DNA of 64,000 nt from Gracilaria domingensis (taxonomy: Eukaryota; Rhodophyta; Florideophyceae; Gracilariales; Gracilariaceae). Made by a program: the position numbers and the translations under genes. The stretch is taken from positions 106,601 through 170,600 of the forward strand of contig VCMS01000095.1 in the NCBI GenBank assembly GCA_022539475.1, written 5' to 3'. Shown in pieces: positions 51,118-60,873 of the stretch; positions within the stretch are counted from its first letter, which is position 1; each line of letters opens with the position of its first letter. The notes beneath the pieces are model-generated. The model was not told where the DNA came from. It saw only the letters and a program-made list of their open reading frames with translations, and did no database searches.

Positions 51118-51528
51118 ATGAACCGCATCATGTATCACAAACGTTTTAAGGCCGTTGATGTGTCGCTTTTTGCCTTTGTTCTCCAAGCCGCCATGGTCTT
51201 TACAAACTGCCAAACTGCGCCCAATTGCGACGCGCTTCTTTCAAATTTGCGCCAACCGCGTGCTGGTGATGTTTCCCTACTTCGCAAAGCTCTTAAAGCA
51301 GCTGCAGCTGTCATACGCACGACTTACGTACCCGGCGTGCCTCTTCGTCACAACTGCTTTTCAGCTACATGTTCACTCTCCGCCCCACCAAAATTGACGA
51401 CGCTGCACCACAAATTCCGCGTTGTGCTCCTTTCTCGATGTGGCTTCTCTAACGCCTGCATAGCTTTATTCCAACGTTACAAAGCCTTCGTCAACACAGT
51501 CGCCGCTGTCTGCGACCGAAGTCTTTGA
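51118..51528 (+). CDS. Hypothetical ORF within the hAT-like unit
   Basis: ATG 51118 opens 136 codons with a hydrophobic segment (VSLFAFVLQAAMVF) and several cysteines. No family recognised. It lies between the left subterminal repeats and the kinase remnant. Coding status uncertain. Confidence 0.25.
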   Translation: MNRIMYHKRFKAVDVSLFAFVLQAAMVFTNCQTAPNCDALLSNLRQPRAGDVSLLRKALKAAAAVIRTTYVPGVPLRHNCFSATCSLSAPPKLTTLHHKFRVVLLSRCGFSNACIALFQRYKAFVNTVAAVCDRSL

Positions 51529-51529
51529 A

Positions 51530-53450
51530 GCTGAAGCCACCGTCTCCATCGCCGCCGCCGTCTTCGGCCGCGATTTCCGGAAGCATCGCGGACATCTCCG
51601 CCCATGCCGACCTCACGACCAACTCTGCAAGCATCGCCCCTATTTTCGCCGTCTATGCCACCACCGCGAGGCCCGTCGTTGCCTGAATGGCCGCATCTAC
51701 CACCAAGCGGATTCTGGTCACCGCCCATGCCGGCCTGACCCACTTTTGCTGCCTAAACCGTCCGCGTCACCGTCACCACCCACTACAAGCAGCGAAAACC
51801 CGCTGTCATCACCCGCGCTGCCGTCACCCCTCACACCGCACATGCGTATGCGGTCCCCCTACAAGATGGTCGAACCGACAGCGCTACCAGTCACGCCATC
51901 GCTGATGACCCCACCCATCCCTTCCTCTTCGCCCATACCTCAACGAAAAACCGTTCATCCGCCAATACGGTCGTCAGCCAGAGGGCCGCCGTCACCTCCC
52001 TCACCAGTGACACCGCCAATGCCAAACAGACAGCCGGATCCGGCGTCACCTGCTCCGCCCGCACCGCCCGTCTTTTTGAACGATCCGTCTCCATCATCTC
52101 CGCAGTCACCACCAACGGCAATCGGACCGGCGTCGTCGCCCATTCCTCTGTTGCCCTTGATGCCGGCGTAGCCGCCAGAGCCACCAAAACCGGAGAGTGA
52201 GAAGGGCGTCCCCGCCGTCACCGTCAATACCACCCATACCTTCATTGCCACCATCGCTCCCCAGCACCGCCATTGGATCGCCGCCGCCATAACGGCGATC
52301 ATCACCATCCCAGCCCGAGCCACCGGCGCTGCCATCGCCGCGACTACCAGTAGCATTCATACCTTCAGCACCACCGCTGTCGCCTCCATCGCCGCCTTCC
52401 TTGTCAAGGACGCCGCCTATACTGCCCACATCGCCGTCGCCACCAACAAGATCGCCCTCGCCGCCTTCGCTGCCGTCACTCCCATCGGCAAAGTTGTCAC
52501 CACCACCACCGCGTCCGTCGTAACTGCCGACAGCCCCCAGAACAATTCCGTCTCCTCCGTCGCCGCCGTCAACGCCGTCCATTCCGAAGGCTCACAGCTC
52601 GACCATTGAAAACGACACAATGCTCTCGGCGCCCATGGCGGTGCGCAGCGCGCCGCATCCGCCACGCTCCCCCAACAGCCGTCTTCTCACCTCAGCAATG
52701 CTCTACGCCTTCCTCGACGCGCCACTGCTGCCGAACACGTCAAACACCTCCTCCGCCGACACGTCCGACACCCCGTTCTCCGCCACTACATCTGACTCCT
52801 CGTCGTCCGTCACCACGACTTCGTCCTGCATCGCCTCCACCACGGCGTCAAAGCCGTGCACCTTGGCATCCTCTCTCACCGCTTGCCAGTCTTACGTCAC
52901 CAAACCATTCGTGCTCCATAACTTGCCTCACATCAAAGAGATCCCACTCATTCTTGATCAGCATTTTCTGAAGCAGGATTCTCAAGCCCTCTTTGACAAC
53001 GGTCTCCCAAACTGGCTCCATGTCGCCAAACTCTCTGAACAGGCGCGCAGCATCTCTGGCACCGCCAAACGGCCAGCGCTAACAAGCGAGCACGGACCAG
53101 CAAAAAAGCAGTGCCCACACAACCGCCTACAAGCCACGCTCGCCCCTGAGACACTCGGGCGCCATATATCAACGTTTGCCTCTCATTCCAACGCTACCTC
53201 CTGACAATCCAAAAGCGGCCAACTTGACGACGCCCTCCCGATTAACCACAAAGTTTTCCAACTTAACATAGCCGTGCGCAATCTGCAAATGATGCAAATC
53301 ATGCAGGGCCAGCTACATCTGCGCAAAGATGGTCCTAGAGACCACAAGGTTTGTGTCATACAACCACAGCGGTTTACAAACTAAGGCCAGCTGAGCTGCC
53401 GGCAACTTTGCCCTACTGATCATGACGGGCGGCATCTAGATTCTGATCAC
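51530..53450 (-). pseudogene. Decayed serine/threonine protein kinase with Gly/Asp-rich tail
   Basis: On the minus strand one frame from about 53400 to 52887 reads kinase subdomains in order without an indel: VCKPLWLYDTNLVVSRTIFAQ, LALHDLH, HGYVKLENFVVN (catalytic HxDxKxxN with Asp changed to Tyr at 53268-53270), VKLAAFGLS (DFG with Asp changed to Ala at 53214-53216), YMAPECLRG (APE), RWPFGGARDAARLF and LLQKMLIKNEWDLFDVRQV. Four nonsense codons break it: 53313-53315, 53169-53171, 53127-53129 and 53079-53081. After a frameshift near 52880 the tail continues as acidic and then Gly/Asp-rich sequence (GGDGGDG) to about 51550. The N-lobe is absent: sequence stops near the transposase gene end. Confidence 0.8.
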
Positions 53451-53558
53451 AATTTACGAAGGAGTCCATCGCAAGCACTGTATATGTTGGAAACAACTTC
53501 AAAGATGAGACAGCTCGCCAAGCTCTAGGAGGTCAGTGTTCATCGCACATTCCAGCAT

Positions 53559-55907
53559 TTAATTAGTTTCTTCTGAAGTCGAGGAAAGCATACGCGACGG
53601 AATGGAAGACTTCCATTTGTCATTCTCAAGCTCAGCAATTTCATATGGCAGGTACTCTAGATTGCAATGTAGGAATAAAGACATGTCAACGAACGCGGCA
53701 TCAATACGATTTCGTCTTCCAGAGAGTAGCCATCCAGCGTCTCCAAAATCCCTCTCTATCTGCGCTGACGACGAAGGATTACCAAGAACAGAGCGTGCCA
53801 CAACACTTAGGTTGGGATATACAGACTGTCTTGACCTCCACCAAGATAAAAGACAACGAGTAGAAAATGACCCTTGTCCAACGTTCTCGTTCGAGAGATA
53901 CGAATCAACCTCTCCCTTCACCAGCTCTGAGATTGACGGCTGAACAAAGTTTCCGTCCGACCCCTGACTAGCGAATTCGTCAAAGTCCCAGATCTTCCCA
54001 ACGCTTGCAGGCTTGTCGGATGACGGTTTTGACATTGGCGCACCCTCGACGGCGATAGCAGGGTCACCGCTACTCGTGCCATCTTGGCTCTGGCCCGCTG
54101 TTTTTTCGCAAAGCGAAACAATGATGTCTTTGACTAGTTGGCGCTGTTGGTCGGCTTCGAATTCCGGAAGAATGTAGTTGAGGCATCGCAGTTTTCGAAA
54201 CACTGGATGCAAGAAAACCTGGATCTCTAAAACCAAAGAACGAGAGATACCGTCGTAACCCTCATAGAAACGGGTATTCAAAGCATCTCGAAGAAGTTTC
54301 CGAGTGTAACTTGTCAAGGGAGACAAAAGTGATACCGGTCGCTGGGTAGCACAAAACGTTTTGGAGAAAAAGGCAGGGTCAGAGGGGTCAAAGATGGTCA
54401 GTGGGGCATCGCAGTCGACCAGATGCATTTTCAAACGACACAGAGCCAAAAAGGCATCAATACCTGCTGGATATGAGGACGCTTGCGCTTGCCGCATAAT
54501 TTCACTGACAGGATACATTAAAGAAAAGATATCAACGAGCTTCTCTTTCTCTTCCAGAACTGGAAGTACCTTCATTTCGTTACGCTCATAGTGCTTACAA
54601 AGCATATCCCACAGCTGTAAAAAGCGTTTGAGAAGGCGAACAGTGGAGAGCCAGCGATGCGACACATCCGACAGAAGCTTGAGACATTTCCCTGTTCCCT
54701 CCACCTGAATATCATCAAACTTTCGGCGCATAGTTGAGCTTTTGTTCAGATGCTCGATTATTTTTTTCACATCTTTGAGCAAGCCCCTACAGGTAGTATT
54801 ACGAACTCCCTCGCTTTTCAAGGATGTACCAAATGCATCAACGAGAACACAATTTAACAGATGCCGGAGGCACCAATCCCAGTAGCCGGGTAATAGTTTG
54901 CTGCATAACCGACGGATGTCAGATCCACTATCTGACGTAGATGAGAACAGATACTTAGAATCCAGATCAAACTCAATAAAAATTTTGTGAACCCACAAGT
55001 GAAGAATGTCCGAGAGCTGTCCGCTTGATGCGAGAGTTATTGATGGGTTGAACTGCCGAACAGCAAGCAGAAACGATTTCATCTTCCATTCTGTGTCAAT
55101 GAAATAGACACCAAGGCCACAAAATTTCTCACGTGACATATGTGAAGTCCACAAATCCACGTTGTAGTGAAAGAATGGAATCCGCGCCTTCCGGACCACC
55201 TTGCTGAATTCCGCTTCGAATGCCGTTGTTGTGGACGCATACATTTCAACAATGTGTTTTTTAACCACTTCAGCATGAATTGCTGAATTAAAATCTCCCT
55301 TGATGTCCAGAAACCGTATGAACATGCGGAACTCAGGACATGATACAATACTAAAAGGTAAAAACCGGCGGAGTATAAGCTTCGTCAGGTTTAAAGAATG
55401 AAATCGTGTTGAGTCACTCTTTATGAAAACCTTGTGTTTCTTTGATATGATAGATGCGAGTTGTCGTTTAGATGCATTGAATTTCTTTGAACGTTCAGAA
55501 AGAAGTTTGTGCTTTGTTCTAAGATGATCCGTTATATTAGTGTAGCTGCGACCAAATCTTATTTTGCCTGAACATCGAGCAGCCAAACAGTACCAATATT
55601 TTTCTTTTGATAGAAAATTCTGTATGACAATTCCGGTGTCATATATTATAGATCTAGTAGATCGTTCAGCAGGAAATGGGAGTCGTTCAAAGCCAGAGGG
55701 TGCAGTCAGTGATATCAACCGATCACGAAAAAGATGTGAACTTGTGTTCAAAAGAGATGCAGAAGCATTTGCGGTTTGTGTTGGCATTACTTCCAAAGTA
55801 TGTGTTTTGGATAAAGCCGGGGGCATATTATTACTTGTTTCTTCCATTAGATTAGAGTTGTCAAGCTGATCAAGACCCGTTTTCGACTGAATGAGGGTTG
55901 AGAACAT
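53559..55907 (-). CDS. hAT-family transposase, intact, 782 aa
   Basis: ATG 55907 to stop at 53559 with no interruption. A BED-type zinc finger lies at about 100-133 (CLAARCSGKIRFGR, then HLRTKHK). The RNase H-like catalytic core begins with the NVDLWTSHMSREKFCGL block (first catalytic Asp), includes STSDSGSDIRRLC (second Asp region) and CLRHLLNCVLVDAF. The C-terminal hAT dimerisation domain (CLLSWWRSRQSVYPNLSVVAR, NPSSSAQIERDFGDAG with the conserved Glu) is complete. Length is normal for hAT transposases (600-850). It cuts and pastes the element, making 8-bp duplications. An intact frame next to degenerate neighbours suggests recent activity. The promoter would lie in the AT-rich 55908-56290 region. 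Confidence 0.93.
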   Translation of the reverse strand: MFSTLIQSKTGLDQLDNSNLMEETSNNMPPALSKTHTLEVMPTQTANASASLLNTSSHLFRDRLISLTAPSGFERLPFPAERSTRSIIYDTGIVIQNFLSKEKYWYCLAARCSGKIRFGRSYTNITDHLRTKHKLLSERSKKFNASKRQLASIISKKHKVFIKSDSTRFHSLNLTKLILRRFLPFSIVSCPEFRMFIRFLDIKGDFNSAIHAEVVKKHIVEMYASTTTAFEAEFSKVVRKARIPFFHYNVDLWTSHMSREKFCGLGVYFIDTEWKMKSFLLAVRQFNPSITLASSGQLSDILHLWVHKIFIEFDLDSKYLFSSTSDSGSDIRRLCSKLLPGYWDWCLRHLLNCVLVDAFGTSLKSEGVRNTTCRGLLKDVKKIIEHLNKSSTMRRKFDDIQVEGTGKCLKLLSDVSHRWLSTVRLLKRFLQLWDMLCKHYERNEMKVLPVLEEKEKLVDIFSLMYPVSEIMRQAQASSYPAGIDAFLALCRLKMHLVDCDAPLTIFDPSDPAFFSKTFCATQRPVSLLSPLTSYTRKLLRDALNTRFYEGYDGISRSLVLEIQVFLHPVFRKLRCLNYILPEFEADQQRQLVKDIIVSLCEKTAGQSQDGTSSGDPAIAVEGAPMSKPSSDKPASVGKIWDFDEFASQGSDGNFVQPSISELVKGEVDSYLSNENVGQGSFSTRCLLSWWRSRQSVYPNLSVVARSVLGNPSSSAQIERDFGDAGWLLSGRRNRIDAAFVDMSLFLHCNLEYLPYEIAELENDKWKSSIPSRMLSSTSEETN

Positions 55908-56265
55908 AAGAGAGCCGTTATATTCGACGTTCTACTGTAAAAGATTTTTAAAAGGTTTTAAAAGATTTGATATATTTTGTTTTAATTTTAAAATGTTTGA
56001 TAGAAGTTTTTGAAACTATTTGACTGTTTTAAGAATTTGGTGAACAATGTTTAATATCTTTGAATGCATTTAATATTTTGAATAAAGAAGAAAATATTGT
56101 TTGAATGGCTTTGAAAGTTTTGAACTCATTTCTGTTGAACATTTTAATTGTTTTCACATACTTGACTGCTGTAAGCTCTTAAATTTTGAATGCATTCAAA
56201 TAGCAGTCAAATTTACTGTAAGCATGTGGTTGACTGCCTAACGTATCAAACGATGTCAAATGTCG
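55908..56265. repeat. AT-rich subterminal region of the hAT-like unit
   Basis: Dense TTTGAA, TTTTAAA and TTTGACTG motifs in one orientation, mirrored by TTCAAA motifs at 50690-50920. Probably transposase-binding subterminal repeats plus the transposase leader. Confidence 0.55.
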
Positions 56266-56322
56266 AAGCACTCATTTCATCGGAGGAAAGGTCATCTATA
56301 GACCTGATAGCATCGTGTGCGT

Positions 56323-56473
56323 GTAAGCAGTGGCAGCTGGACTGGAGGGGATCGAACCCTGTACCCCAGGCAAACCTGGGCCCATAACATGTGACAACCT
56401 GTGACAGGTTACGGGCCCAGGTTTGCCTGGGGTACAGAGTTCGATTCCCTCCAGTTTAGCTGCCACTGCTTAC
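56323..56473. repeat. Long inverted repeat, 66-bp arms, 19-nt loop, with Pol III B-box-like motif
   Basis: Arms 56323-56388 and 56408-56473 match at 61 of 66 positions; all five differences are C/T or G/A transitions. The right arm contains AGTTCGATTCC and the left arm, read in reverse, GGTTCGATCCC, which resemble the tRNA T-loop/B box. It sits between the hAT right end and the LTR. Confidence 0.9.
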
Positions 56474-56481
56474 AGGTTACC

Positions 56482-57643
56482 TGTGAGAAAACAAAAACCA
56501 CTAGGCCACATGTCCGGTGTGTACGGTGGGCAGTCTGCAGCTGTTTCACGTAAATGTACTCCCACACAAGAGTAGGGGTTTAATAGGACAGATATTATCC
56601 ATAAACGAACCGCATTCTTTAATACAATCGGTCAGTTTGAAACAAAGAATGTTACAGTTTGACCGTAAAGTGTGGGGCAAACTCGGAAGAGTGAAACCCA
56701 CCAGACTGTCCGAAGGTCCGCTCTCGTGAGAGATGGCAGACCAGTGACAGAGCCCTCTGTACCACCGTAACTCGGTTGTAAGGCCGAAGTGGCAACTGGC
56801 TATACCTACAGAGGTGCTAGGCCACGTGGTGAGGAAACGATGAGAAACTCCAGAGATGGGGTGGTATCGGCAACGATGAAACACGACCAACGACAGGTGT
56901 AGTCCCGAGAGGGAAAGCAACAGAAAACAACAACCAAACAACACCCACACGCGACGGGTAGGGCCTCCTCGGCACTGTGCCCGAGCGGGGCGAGATCCTC
57001 CAACGGTAATGCACGGGTTTCCGTAAACACGGCAAAACTCTATACAGAGTCGGATCACTTCGTAATCTAGTCCTATACCTCCTCGGTACGACCCTCAGGT
57101 CCCGACATCAACGACAGATGTTCCTCAAAGGTACCGAGAGGGTAGGACCACCGTAACCAGACGTGGCTATACTCGCGAGAGTGATAACCCACGTAGGCGG
57201 TTGGCGCCAGAGCCTCACTCGTGTAGAGTCCACTCAGGAGAGCGCTACTCGACAAAGAGTTCACTTAGAAGTGCTCGGGTTGACTTTACAAAGGTGCTCG
57301 CGACGACGAGGTCGAGCTCACCTAAGTAGGTCTAAACTAACTATGTACACGTGGTGCACACCCGCAGGGGTCCGTACACGTGGCTAGCCCAGTGTCAGGC
57401 ACCTCAGGTGCACTACCTATTGTCCCGTAATATGCACACACACGGTGGTGTAGTACACACGTCCACCTAGCGGTATTGGCCAGCAATGGCAACCCTGATT
57501 ACAGGTAACTGTGGGAAAGCCATTCCAAAAGTAACCGCCAAAATTGGGTCCAACTCATAACTCTTCGAGTGCATCCTCGTATCACTCCCCTGAGTATATG
57601 AGGCGCATCATCCTGATAACCACGCAAAATGCGTTGCTCTACA
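56482..57643 (-). repeat. Candidate 3' LTR of the Ty3/gypsy element
   Basis: On the element's (minus) strand a polypurine tract AAGGAGGGGGAGA (57656-57644) is followed directly by TGTAGAGC, the proposed LTR start. The far end reads CTCACA at 56482, so the LTR begins TGT and ends ACA. Size 1162 bp. The partner LTR lies outside the window, so the boundaries cannot be checked by self-comparison. The outer end is also found as a fragment at 50505-50589, supporting that boundary. Confidence 0.6.
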
Positions 57644-57656
57644 TCTCCCCCTCCTT
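57644..57656 (-). promoter_or_regulatory. Polypurine tract for plus-strand DNA priming
   Basis: AAGGAGGGGGAGA on the minus strand immediately before the proposed LTR start. Confidence 0.6.
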
Positions 57657-57722
57657 AGAGCCGAGAACGACTTCGAGGCTGAAGTTTTGTGCGAAACGCA
57701 AGTACGTAAATACGTCACAATC

Positions 57723-59568
57723 ATGAGCGGTACCAACTCCTCGGTTTCTATACCTCGCAAGCGCGATACACACTCAAGCGAACAGAGTATTCAAGTATCC
57801 GAACTCGATCACAGTACATCATCTGTCATTCCGATGAACCCGAATCAGTTTCCTCATCACCCGACGGGTCAGGCGAGCGCGTCGAACTACCCTCAGCCGG
57901 GTTCTGCGACAGCTCCACTGCCTCAGTCTCAACCGATGGTCCCGGTGAACGTTCCGTTATGGAATTCAGCGCAAGCGATGCCGCTGATGGCGAACCAAGC
58001 TGGTTGGATATCGAAGGAATCTCTCGCAGTACGCGATCCACTCCGTGATGGGTTTGCGTTCAGCCGTGCACCGTGGTTTCATCCGGTAGCTGTTAACGAT
58101 GACACTCTCCTGGAGTCGTATGCGGAAAACGGCTTCCTACCGGGCGGTCTGCCGTTAGCGGTAGTGCAATCCCCAGAATGGAAAGTTCGTATAGCGATCG
58201 ACCCGATGCTCCTCCGGTACGATACCCGCGAGGGTGAGAACCTGAACACCGCGCGCGCGGGACACGCGAAGTTGGCGTACAAGAGACTCAGTCGAGTGCA
58301 CCTCGAGCACCTGGTTCCACCGTCATATGGTTTCGATACTCCGTTCTACCGTACTTTCGGTGAAGTCCGATATGGAGACAACTTGGCGACGTTCGACCAT
58401 GCGCGGTACGCTGGCGATGGCGAAGGGGTTGATGTTGTGCTGGAATCGGCCGATACTCCGAGCGGAGTTCCGTTATCTTCGCAAGAACGCTTCCCAGGGT
58501 GGGTTCGTCAACCGCATTCGGTTTGAGCGGAAAGCTCGTTCCCGTCATGGGTATCTGATTCCGTACCCGAATATCGAGACCGAGAGGTACAGACCGCAGG
58601 CCTTTGTTGGACGGTTCCCTCCTCTACCAGATTGGTGGCGTGATGTGGAGGTACCCAAAGGGTGTTTTGCAGAACTGCCTCCGTGCTTGAGTTACATCGG
58701 CTCCCGATTGATCAACGATTCTCGTTCAGGATGGTGGGGTCTCGTAGCCGGCCAGTGGGCGGCACGCGTAGCAGCGTTTCTCCTCTGGGAGGCTTACGAC
58801 AACTACCGTGTTTGGTATATTCCGCCGATGCTTCGCAGCATTATCCGCTCGCTGGATTTGCACACTCCCTTGGGGTCCGAAGAGAACGTGGATGAGATCC
58901 ATTACATCTTGGATGTTATCGATGGAGTCGATTGGGAAACGGTGCCCCGTTCGCAACGCGGGAAAGGTCCTCGTCGTCACTACGACCGCTCACCCGGTAG
59001 GAGACATCCCACAGCAGGAGATTTCGTGTATTACGACCCATGGGAGGGTACGATGACGACTAGCGCGTATGCCGAGTGGGCAGCGAACCAGCCACGGTCG
59101 ATTCCAGACAGTCACCCCGTTGGGTTCATGTTCAGTGACAACTGGGTCGCCCCAGTAGATCTGGATGATCCGAACATGGATACTGGTGGAGAGGCGGCTG
59201 GAGCACTCGTCGAGATGGACCAGGAGTTGGTGAACGACCTACAGGCGGCGACACAGGTGTTGCACGCCAGCGGCGGGGTACCCCAGGCTCCTGTGGGTTG
59301 GAATGTTACGACTCAAGCGAGTGTTCCGGTGGTGGGTCCGGCCCCTGTAGCGGCTACCGTTCCTTCGGTCCTTCCGGCCCGAACAGCTCCGGTCGCTCCG
59401 GGAGATTCTCCGGCGAACATCGCGATGTTGCGCGCCAGTCTCCAGAACGCTGGAATTATCGTGCCCGATCATCTCACCACTATGGCAGGGATACTGGCTT
59501 ACGCCGTTCCGCACCCTTCGCAAGGTCCCTCCGGTAGCGGCGGTGCCGGTCCCTCATCGGGGGTGTAA
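57723..59568 (+). CDS. Antisense ORF inside the retrotransposon, unknown function, one frameshift
   Basis: ATG 57723 opens a frame on the strand opposite to pol, reading MSGTNSSVSIPRKRDTHSSE, a Pro/Gln-rich leader, then ordered sequence (SPEWKVRIAIDPMLLRYDTR, LVPPSYGFDTPFYRTFGEV) to a stop at 58526. In the next frame the protein-like sequence continues from about 58500 (NRIRFERKARSRHGYLIPYP, GWWGLVAGQWAARVAAFLLW, YIPPMLRSIIRSLDL, a Pro/Ala-rich tail) to a stop at 59568. A single-base shift near 58500 joins them, about 615 codons in all. No domain is recognised. Additional antisense ORFs between pol and the 3' LTR are known in some plant Ty3/gypsy lineages; this is comparable in position, not in recognised sequence. 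Confidence 0.7.
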
Positions 59569-59937
59569 GATGACCAGCAGGGCTGGAGGACTTGGTCCTT
59601 AGTATAAGATAGAAACAGTAAAACCATCTAGTGGTAACTTTCCCTTCACCCTTTCGCCTGTTCTCCACGAACTTGATCGATCTTCGATTACTTCTTCACT
59701 CACACTGTGTTCAAGTGTACTTCACTTCTTTGGTGCTTCTTCTACTCTAACCGTTTTAAATCGGTACAACTGGCATTTCGGTATGCTCTTCTTTCTTTCT
59801 TCTCACTTCCTCTAGTTCAGTCTTCACCGCTTCATTGGTCTTCTTCCTTCATTCATTCCCACACAGGAGGGGTCAACTCTCCATTCTGAGTCTTCCGCAT
59901 CGCGGTATAGTTGAAAGCTCCTCACCGGGAACGGTTC
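59569..59937. other. Spacer between convergent ORFs of the retrotransposon
   Basis: Pyrimidine-rich on the plus strand, no coding frame. It separates the ends of the antisense ORF and the chromodomain ORF. Confidence 0.5.
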
Positions 59938-60180
59938 TTATCCCACCTGGGCTTGGTCCAGGTTGGACGGCAAGGCTGACCGAGTGCGACGGTGGTATGA
60001 AACGATCTTCGACCTAGGTAGGTGCTCGACCGGCTCCATGGTGTCCTCCTCGGCGGGGTAGCCATACCATCGCACTTGGTACAGTACCGTCCCATCGGGG
60101 TCTACAACATGACGTACGATACGTTCGATCACGTATTCCTGCGGGTACACCTCGGTGTTTGACTGCTCTCCTTCACCCAT
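59938..60180 (-). CDS. Chromodomain ORF of the Ty3/gypsy element
   Basis: ATG 60180 gives an 80-residue product almost entirely made of a chromodomain: YVIERIVRHVVDPDGTVLYQ, VRWYGYPAEEDTMEP and VEHLPRSKIVSY, with the aromatic cage positions Y, W and Y/W-like intact. In chromoviruses this domain is fused to the integrase C-terminus and steers insertion to marked chromatin. Here about 690 bp and several stops separate it from the pol frame, so it is either a separate ORF, expressed by another route, or a remnant detached by mutation. It is in the same register as pol. Confidence 0.82.
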   Translation of the reverse strand: MGEGEQSNTEVYPQEYVIERIVRHVVDPDGTVLYQVRWYGYPAEEDTMEPVEHLPRSKIVSYHRRTRSALPSNLDQAQVG

Positions 60181-60873
60181 TGTGGTTTCGTACCTTCGAG
60201 GGTGGCGAGGTGGTGGCCGGCTAACCTCTAGAGGGGTTCCTCTTGGACTTAACCAGTCACGACTCACTAGGAGTTCCTCGCTGCGCGACAACCACAACTT
60301 ACGCCAGGAGCGTCCAATCTTCAACCTGAAAGGTTCTTCTTGAAGTACTCTCCTTCTTGAGTCTGACGAGCTTCGGCTCGTTTTGGTTGAGCTTCCGACC
60401 GTCCAACGGTAGCCTGGGGATTCTGAGCTCCCTCTTGCTATCCAGAAGGATCGTCCGTGCGACGGAGAACGGGCAGGGTCTCGCTCGTGCGCCATGGAGG
60501 CGGATTGACCAATCACGGTGCATATCGCGGCCTTCTGGTTGGCCAGGCGGTGGCACGTGTGAGCCACGAGTTACCCTAACAGGTGTCCGTTCGCCTACGG
60601 TTGGCGACCGTACATCGTGCACCGTGCACGTGTGGTACTCGCGCACGCGACTTACTGTCAGCAGTTCCCCGCGTCGGCGGTGCTTTCCATACGTCACCAC
60701 GTCACACAACGTGTTACTCTCCACTTGGGTGTGTCATGAGTCCTCTCCCACGCGGCGTGGGTGCACCATCGACGGTTTCCAAACTCGTACTTCGTACTTC
60801 ACCTTTCCAAGGTTGTTTTCCCAAATAATACGCGGGTAAGTACGACTTCTCGTTTCCTCATACCACAGCGTGG
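60181..60873. other. Spacer between pol and chromodomain ORF
   Basis: About 690 bp with several stops in the pol register (the first TGA comes about 25 codons after the pol stop). Overlapping frames on both strands have no recognisable motif. Confidence 0.45.

Larger units (their letters stand above)
50656..56287 (-). mobile_element. hAT-like element with diverged inverted ends, transposase and a kinase pseudogene
   Basis: Inverted similarity: 50656-50677 matches the reverse complement of 56266-56287 at 19 of 22 positions, and GGCAGTCAA at 50717-50725 recurs inverted at 56230-56238. Inside both ends lie AT-rich subterminal zones full of TTCAAA on the left and TTTGAA on the right, a typical hAT subterminal pattern. 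The unit encodes an intact transposase (53559-55907) and, further left, a decayed protein-kinase gene. I could not identify the outermost base pairs or an 8-bp target duplication, so the coordinates are minimal. Confidence 0.6.

Noticed and set aside
51746-52665. Pro/Ser-rich plus-strand and Gly/Asp-rich minus-strand ORFs
   Set aside because: The plus-strand frames mirror a trinucleotide-biased minus-strand sequence that I read as the tail of the decayed kinase gene; no independent gene is supported.
52620-53204. 194-codon plus-strand ORF
   Set aside because: The opposite strand contains kinase subdomains in order, so this frame is antisense to the kinase pseudogene.
56341-56473. A tRNA gene suggested by T-loop-like motifs
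   Set aside because: The motif lies in both arms of an inverted repeat and I could not fold an acceptor stem, D-arm and anticodon arm around it.
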